The position numbers and the translations under genes are program-made. From Flavobacteriales bacterium (GTDB taxonomy: Bacteria; Bacteroidota; Bacteroidia; CAIKAF01): a stretch of DNA of 64,000 bases. Shown here one piece after another: positions 60,090 to 64,000 of the stretch. The first letter of the stretch is position 1. Each line of letters begins with the position of its first letter. Under the pieces are notes generated by a model that did no database searches, was not told where the DNA came from, and saw only the letters and a list, made by a program, of their open reading frames with translations. The DNA lies in NCBI GenBank assembly GCA_018401695.1, contig JAGYKD010000001.1:1506717-1570716 (forward strand), in the 5' to 3' direction.

Positions 60090-63047
60090 ATGCATAGATT
60101 CATTCGTTTTGCGTTCTTAACTCTAATGGCATTAGGGGCCGCAAAATCCGGTGCTGCACAAGCCAGTCAGGATTGTCCTAACTCTGATTTTGAATTGGGT
60201 GATTTTACCAATTGGACTGGTGCCACAGGGAGCTGTTGCCCTTTAAATGTTGCTACTCCTGGCTTAGTTCCTGGACGACACACCATCATTATGGCTCCGG
60301 GCGGTCAAGATGCCGTAGTTAATGCCCTAGATGAGGTGCCTCCCGGCTTTAGCGGAGCGATGCGTTTAGGCAATAGTGGTACGGGCCGGCAAGCGGAAAG
60401 TATAAGCTACACGCTAACCGTTACCCCAAACAATTCGCTGTTTGTGTATGCCTTTGCCGTGGTATTACAAGACCCCGGCCACTCAGCTGCAGATCAGCCC
60501 AGGTTTGAGATGCAGGTATTTGATCCCAATGGGCAGCCTATTGCCTGTACTTTTTACCAGGTAGCGGCCGGCAACAACATTCCCGGCTTTCAAACCTTGG
60601 GTGGGGTGCGTTGGAGAGATTGGACTCAGGTAGGTGTTGACCTTTCTCCTTATTTAGGTCAAACAGTAACCGTTGAAGCGACCACAGGTGACTGTGATTT
60701 AGGTGGCCACTACGGCTACGGTTATTTGACTGCCCGCTGCGAACCGCTCCAAATTACCATTGAATATTGCCAGGGCGATACCATTGCCCAATTGGTAGCT
60801 CCGGATGGCTTTGCCAATTATCAATGGAGCAATGGAGTAAACGGTCAGGTGGTTGTTATCACCAACCCAACGCCGGGCCAAACCAACCTTACCTGCGACA
60901 TTACCTCAGTAACGGGCTGTACCGCCCAATTGAGTGCTGTGGTTGCCCCGGTAATACCTTTTCCCGGTTTCCAGGGATTCAACAACTGCGACAATACCTT
61001 CTTGTTTAACGATACCTCCACCGCTCAAAACGGAAGCATTATCAATTGGGCTTGGGACTTTGGAGATGGATCGCCCATAGACAGCAGCCAAAACCCTGTG
61101 CATACGTATCCGGCACCGGGCGACTACAACGTTACTTTAATAGCCATTTCGAATGGTGGCTGCCGCGATACCATTGAGGATTCTGTAACGATTGTTCCCA
61201 CGCCTTTGGCAGATTTGGGGCTTCCCGGTCCTTGCGGCTTAACCAATACCTTTAACGACAGCTCCCTTGTGGGCAACCCTGCGGTGATTAATCAGTGGAA
61301 CTGGACCTTTGGAACGGCAGGTACTTCTACATCACAGAACCCGAACTTTACCTTCCCTCAACCGGGCACTTACGATGTACAGTTGGTGGTTATAGCCGAC
61401 AATGGCTGTACCGATACCATTGTAATGCCCTATACCACGGTGGGGACTCCAACCGCAAACTTCAACTATGTGAGCAATTGCGATGGAGAGGACATTCCTT
61501 TTACAGATACTTCTAATCCGGATGCAGACGTGATTACGGGTTGGAATTGGGATTTTGGCGACGGCAACGTGGGCAACGGTCAGCAAGTAGACCACAGTTA
61601 CTCGGGCCCGGGCAATTACAGCGCGCAACTGGTTATACAGACCCAAGCGGGTTGTCCGGATACCATTACCCAGCAGGTTACGGTATATCCGAATCCTGTG
61701 GCAGACTTCAGTGCAGATTCAGCGTGTACGGGAGACCTTACGAACTTTACCGATTTAACCAGCATTTTAGCACCGGACAATGTACAAAACTGGGAGTGGA
61801 CCTTTAATCCGGGTGTTGGCAACAGCACCAATCAAAATCCTACCCAACAGTTCCCTACTTACGGCGACTATACGGTAGATTTAAAGGTGACCTCTAATAA
61901 TGGTTGTGTAGACAGCATTAGCTTGCCGATTCGAGTAAATGCACGTCCTGTAATCGATTTTACCGCCAATCCCTTGGAGGGATGTCAGCCCTTGGACATT
62001 ACGATGTTGAACAATACCTATGTTCCCGGTCCTGATACAGTAAGCACTTGGGCCTGGGATATGGGCGACGGCGGCAGTGAGACCGGCATTACACCCGACT
62101 ATACCTATTTGAACGACGGCACCTACAGCGTAACCTTAACGGCGACCTCGGACCGTGGTTGCGATACCACCGTAACCATAACGGACTTGATTACGGTGCA
62201 TCCACGCCCCAATGCCGAATTCACCTATGGCCCCGGAACGGACTATTGTTTGGAGGAAACGGTATTTGCCAACAATCAGTCTACTGTTAATGCGCCCAGC
62301 AGCATTACCAACCACTCCTGGAACATAAGCGATGGCGGAGGTTTTAGCCAAGACTTTTTGACTTCTCAAAACATCTCGAGCAGCTTACCCCAGCCCGGAT
62401 TCTATAACGTGCAATTGATTGTAGAGACCGACGAAGGTTGTTTGGATACCATTGTTAAGGAGATTGAGATTTTCGAACTCCCCGAAGCAGATTTTGAATC
62501 AACCCCACTTTGTTTTTGGGAGAACAACTTCATAGATATCACTAGCAATGGAACGGAGCCCTACAACTACAGTTGGGATATAAATGAAGACGGCAGCGAG
62601 GATTACGATTTGGGCACCTTTACGCATCTGTATCCGGATACTTTTGAAGGCAATATTGATGTAACCCTTGAAATTGTGGACGACAACGGTTGCCGTTCGG
62701 ATACCACCAAAGAGGTATTGGTAAAAGGAGCCCCGGCCGATTTTGTATTCCCCAATGTATTGGTATTGAATCCTCAGTTTGATGGAAACGATGAGTTAGA
62801 CTTCACTCAGTTTGCTCCTGAATTTAATGAGTGCGTAGATTATACTTTGCATATTTACAACCGCTGGGGAACCTTGGTTTTTGAAACAGAAAACTTTGTA
62901 AGTAATCCGGACTTGAGTTGTACGGATTGCTTTAAGGGCCAAGACAACAACGGTACGCAATTGAGTGATGGGGTATTCTTCTACATTCTCAAAAGCGAAA
63001 AACGAAATATTGAAAAGCAGGGCAAGATTAACTTGTTCCAGCGATAA
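60090..63047 (+). CDS. PKD-rich giant 2 (paralogue) with type B-like T9SS domain
   Basis: A 985-residue preprotein, 15 nt after giant 1. Signal peptide FIRFAFLTLMALGAAKSGAAQ, then the same N-terminal domain (ASQDCPNSDFELGDF, MRLGNSGTGRQAESISYTL, MQVFDPNGQPIACTFYQV, LGGHYGYGYLTARCEPLQI) and about seven PKD domains (WAWDFGDG, WNWTFGTAG, WNWDFGDGN, WAWDMGDG, SWNISDGGG). The C-terminal sorting domain is divergent (FVFPNVLVLNPQFDGNDEL, LHIYNRWGTLVFE, GKINLFQR). It is the longest of the three paralogues. Confidence 0.93.
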   Translation: MHRFIRFAFLTLMALGAAKSGAAQASQDCPNSDFELGDFTNWTGATGSCCPLNVATPGLVPGRHTIIMAPGGQDAVVNALDEVPPGFSGAMRLGNSGTGRQAESISYTLTVTPNNSLFVYAFAVVLQDPGHSAADQPRFEMQVFDPNGQPIACTFYQVAAGNNIPGFQTLGGVRWRDWTQVGVDLSPYLGQTVTVEATTGDCDLGGHYGYGYLTARCEPLQITIEYCQGDTIAQLVAPDGFANYQWSNGVNGQVVVITNPTPGQTNLTCDITSVTGCTAQLSAVVAPVIPFPGFQGFNNCDNTFLFNDTSTAQNGSIINWAWDFGDGSPIDSSQNPVHTYPAPGDYNVTLIAISNGGCRDTIEDSVTIVPTPLADLGLPGPCGLTNTFNDSSLVGNPAVINQWNWTFGTAGTSTSQNPNFTFPQPGTYDVQLVVIADNGCTDTIVMPYTTVGTPTANFNYVSNCDGEDIPFTDTSNPDADVITGWNWDFGDGNVGNGQQVDHSYSGPGNYSAQLVIQTQAGCPDTITQQVTVYPNPVADFSADSACTGDLTNFTDLTSILAPDNVQNWEWTFNPGVGNSTNQNPTQQFPTYGDYTVDLKVTSNNGCVDSISLPIRVNARPVIDFTANPLEGCQPLDITMLNNTYVPGPDTVSTWAWDMGDGGSETGITPDYTYLNDGTYSVTLTATSDRGCDTTVTITDLITVHPRPNAEFTYGPGTDYCLEETVFANNQSTVNAPSSITNHSWNISDGGGFSQDFLTSQNISSSLPQPGFYNVQLIVETDEGCLDTIVKEIEIFELPEADFESTPLCFWENNFIDITSNGTEPYNYSWDINEDGSEDYDLGTFTHLYPDTFEGNIDVTLEIVDDNGCRSDTTKEVLVKGAPADFVFPNVLVLNPQFDGNDELDFTQFAPEFNECVDYTLHIYNRWGTLVFETENFVSNPDLSCTDCFKGQDNNGTQLSDGVFFYILKSEKRNIEKQGKINLFQR

Positions 63048-63127
63048 AGGCAGTGCTTGACCATCAGACGGGGGTATGGAGTTTAGGCTTCGTCCCCTGT
63101 CTTTGTTTTAGGTCCTAGGAGACCATT

Positions 63128-63310
63128 GATGGGTTGCTGTTCTGGCAGTGATCCTGCCTCTGACGCTTCGGTCAGGATTGTAAACCCCGACGCTTGGTAC
63201 TGACGCTGCGCACTGACGCTGCGTACAGCATCTTTGAGTCAGCATCTTTGAGTCAGGGTAAAATACTTGAGATTTGGCCGTAAGGCAAACCCTGACGCCA
63301 TGGTCAGGGC
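63128..63310. repeat. REP-like CCTGAC repeats between giants 2 and 3
   Basis: AGCATCTTTGAGTC occurs twice in direct tandem (63227-63240 and 63241-63254), ACTGACGCTGCG twice (63199-63210, 63212-63223), and CAAACCCTGACGCCATG (63286-63302) is the exact reverse complement of 31701-31717. TCAGCATCTTTGAGTC (63239-63254) is the reverse complement of 31671-31686, inside the recombinase remnant. CCTGACGCCATGGTCAGG is a palindrome. The remaining sequence of 63048-63546 shows no gene. Confidence 0.7.
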
Positions 63311-63546
63311 TGGTATGCCGCCGGAATAGTAACGCGTCCGTGGTCCCGATAGTCTCCCCTCAACAGTCTCCGGTTCGTATTCCATTTTAGGCTTTGTTTT
63401 AATCTCCAGCAAATAGCTTAAATAAGAAAAAATTAGTTTTTAAGTAGGGCGAAAAGTGAAATTCACCCAAAAGATTTTGTATAAGGCCTAAAATGGTCGT
63501 ATTTTTACCCTTGGGGATAATGTACCACAAAAAAAACCTACCTAAC

Positions 63547-64000
63547 ATGCCTATTCCGTTAATTAAATTTCTTCTTGGTAAGTTTAAAGTTTACTTGCTG
63601 CCGTTCCTTTTTCTCTTTGCGTTTTCTGCAGCTACTATGGGCCAAACCAATCAGGATTGCCCCAATTCAAACTTTGAGTTAGGAGATTTTACGAACTGGA
63701 CAGGATATACGGGGACCTGTTGCCCCTTGAATATAAATATGGGTAACCCGGGAATTGTAGCCGGTCGGCATACTATTATTCCAGGCCCCGGCGGTCAAGA
63801 TGCCATTATTAATGCTTTGGACGAAGTTCCTCCCGGATTTCCGGCCTCGGTTAGGTTAGGGAATTCAAGTTCAGGTTGCGAAGCCGAAAGGCTCCGTTAT
63901 ACCGTAACCGTAACCCCGAACAACGCCTTGTTTGTGTATGCTTTCGCTGTGGTTTTAGAAGATCCGGGTCATCCTGCCAACGAACAGCCCAAGTTTGAAT
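63547..64000 (+). CDS. PKD-rich giant 3 (paralogue), cut by the window end
   Basis: From ATG 63547 the frame is open to the end (151 codons): signal peptide VYLLPFLFLFAFSAATMGQ, then NQDCPNSNFELGDFTNWTG, GNPGIVAGRHTIIPGPGGQ, VRLGNSSSGCEAERLRYTV and FAVVLEDPGHPANEQPKFE, i.e. the shared N-terminal domain of giants 1 and 2. The C-terminus is unseen. A tandem third copy is therefore certain at the domain level. Confidence 0.92.
   Translation, partial: MPIPLIKFLLGKFKVYLLPFLFLFAFSAATMGQTNQDCPNSNFELGDFTNWTGYTGTCCPLNINMGNPGIVAGRHTIIPGPGGQDAIINALDEVPPGFPASVRLGNSSSGCEAERLRYTVTVTPNNALFVYAFAVVLEDPGHPANEQPKFE

Overview
The window is a chromosome segment of a Bacteroidota bacterium. The evidence is consistent: secreted proteins end in type IX secretion (T9SS) sorting domains of both kinds ('PNP...' type A and 'PNAFSPNDDGIND'-like type B), many start codons follow a TAnnTTTG -7 box, and several families are typical of the phylum (DUF3098, DUF2480, short AraC regulators, GH130, PKD/T9SS giants). 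The class cannot be fixed from the sequence alone.

Region 1 (1-18.9 kb) is ordinary housekeeping sequence: a K+-dependent membrane pyrophosphatase, a HAD hydrolase, an acyl-CoA-dehydrogenase-like protein, a PrsW-type protease, methylmalonyl-CoA epimerase, an M43 metalloprotease, KtrA, MscL, UppP, DUF3098, FtsX, a sensor histidine kinase, DUF2480, YqeY, a Dph6-like PP-loop protein, a glycine-rich surface protein and a LemA-TPM-TPM cluster whose last gene carries a frameshift.

Region 2 (18.9-39.0 kb) is an accessory island that becomes strongly AT-rich towards its right end. It holds two MNT-HEPN toxin-antitoxin pairs, two decayed copies of the same tyrosine recombinase end about 11.6 kb apart in the same orientation, integron-cassette-like sites, a MITE with perfect 15-bp ends, minisatellites of 21 and 42 bp, and an IS66 remnant. 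Inside is a stress/carbohydrate block: AraC regulator, SPFH protein and HPF-like protein (each with one in-frame TAA), cupin, a Lys-rich microprotein, GH130, a GT4 fusion, an SDR and a P-type ATPase. Its right end carries a PD-(D/E)xK-like cassette gene and an unusual three-gene module: TPR protein, L7/L12-like small protein, and a ten-CxxC zinc-finger membrane protein with a FISUMP domain. That module is the best candidate here for an undescribed system.

Region 3 (39-64 kb) returns to core sequence: a PDDEXK_4-like protein, FolC, a T9SS giant, a threonine-synthase-like PLP enzyme, MarC, OmpH/Skp, RluA-type pseudouridine synthase, PanB, small secreted proteins, an SDR, a MaoC-like protein, a TPR protein, SerS, ribosomal L27/L21, an OmpA-like protein, tRNA-Val(GAC) and a tandem family of three PKD-rich T9SS giants, the last cut by the window end.

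Two genome-wide habits stand out. GC-rich hairpin elements begin 0-8 nt after several stop codons in sense orientation, often with a conserved T-T mismatch in the stem. Several genes have the -7 box exactly 4 nt before ATG, which predicts leaderless mRNAs.
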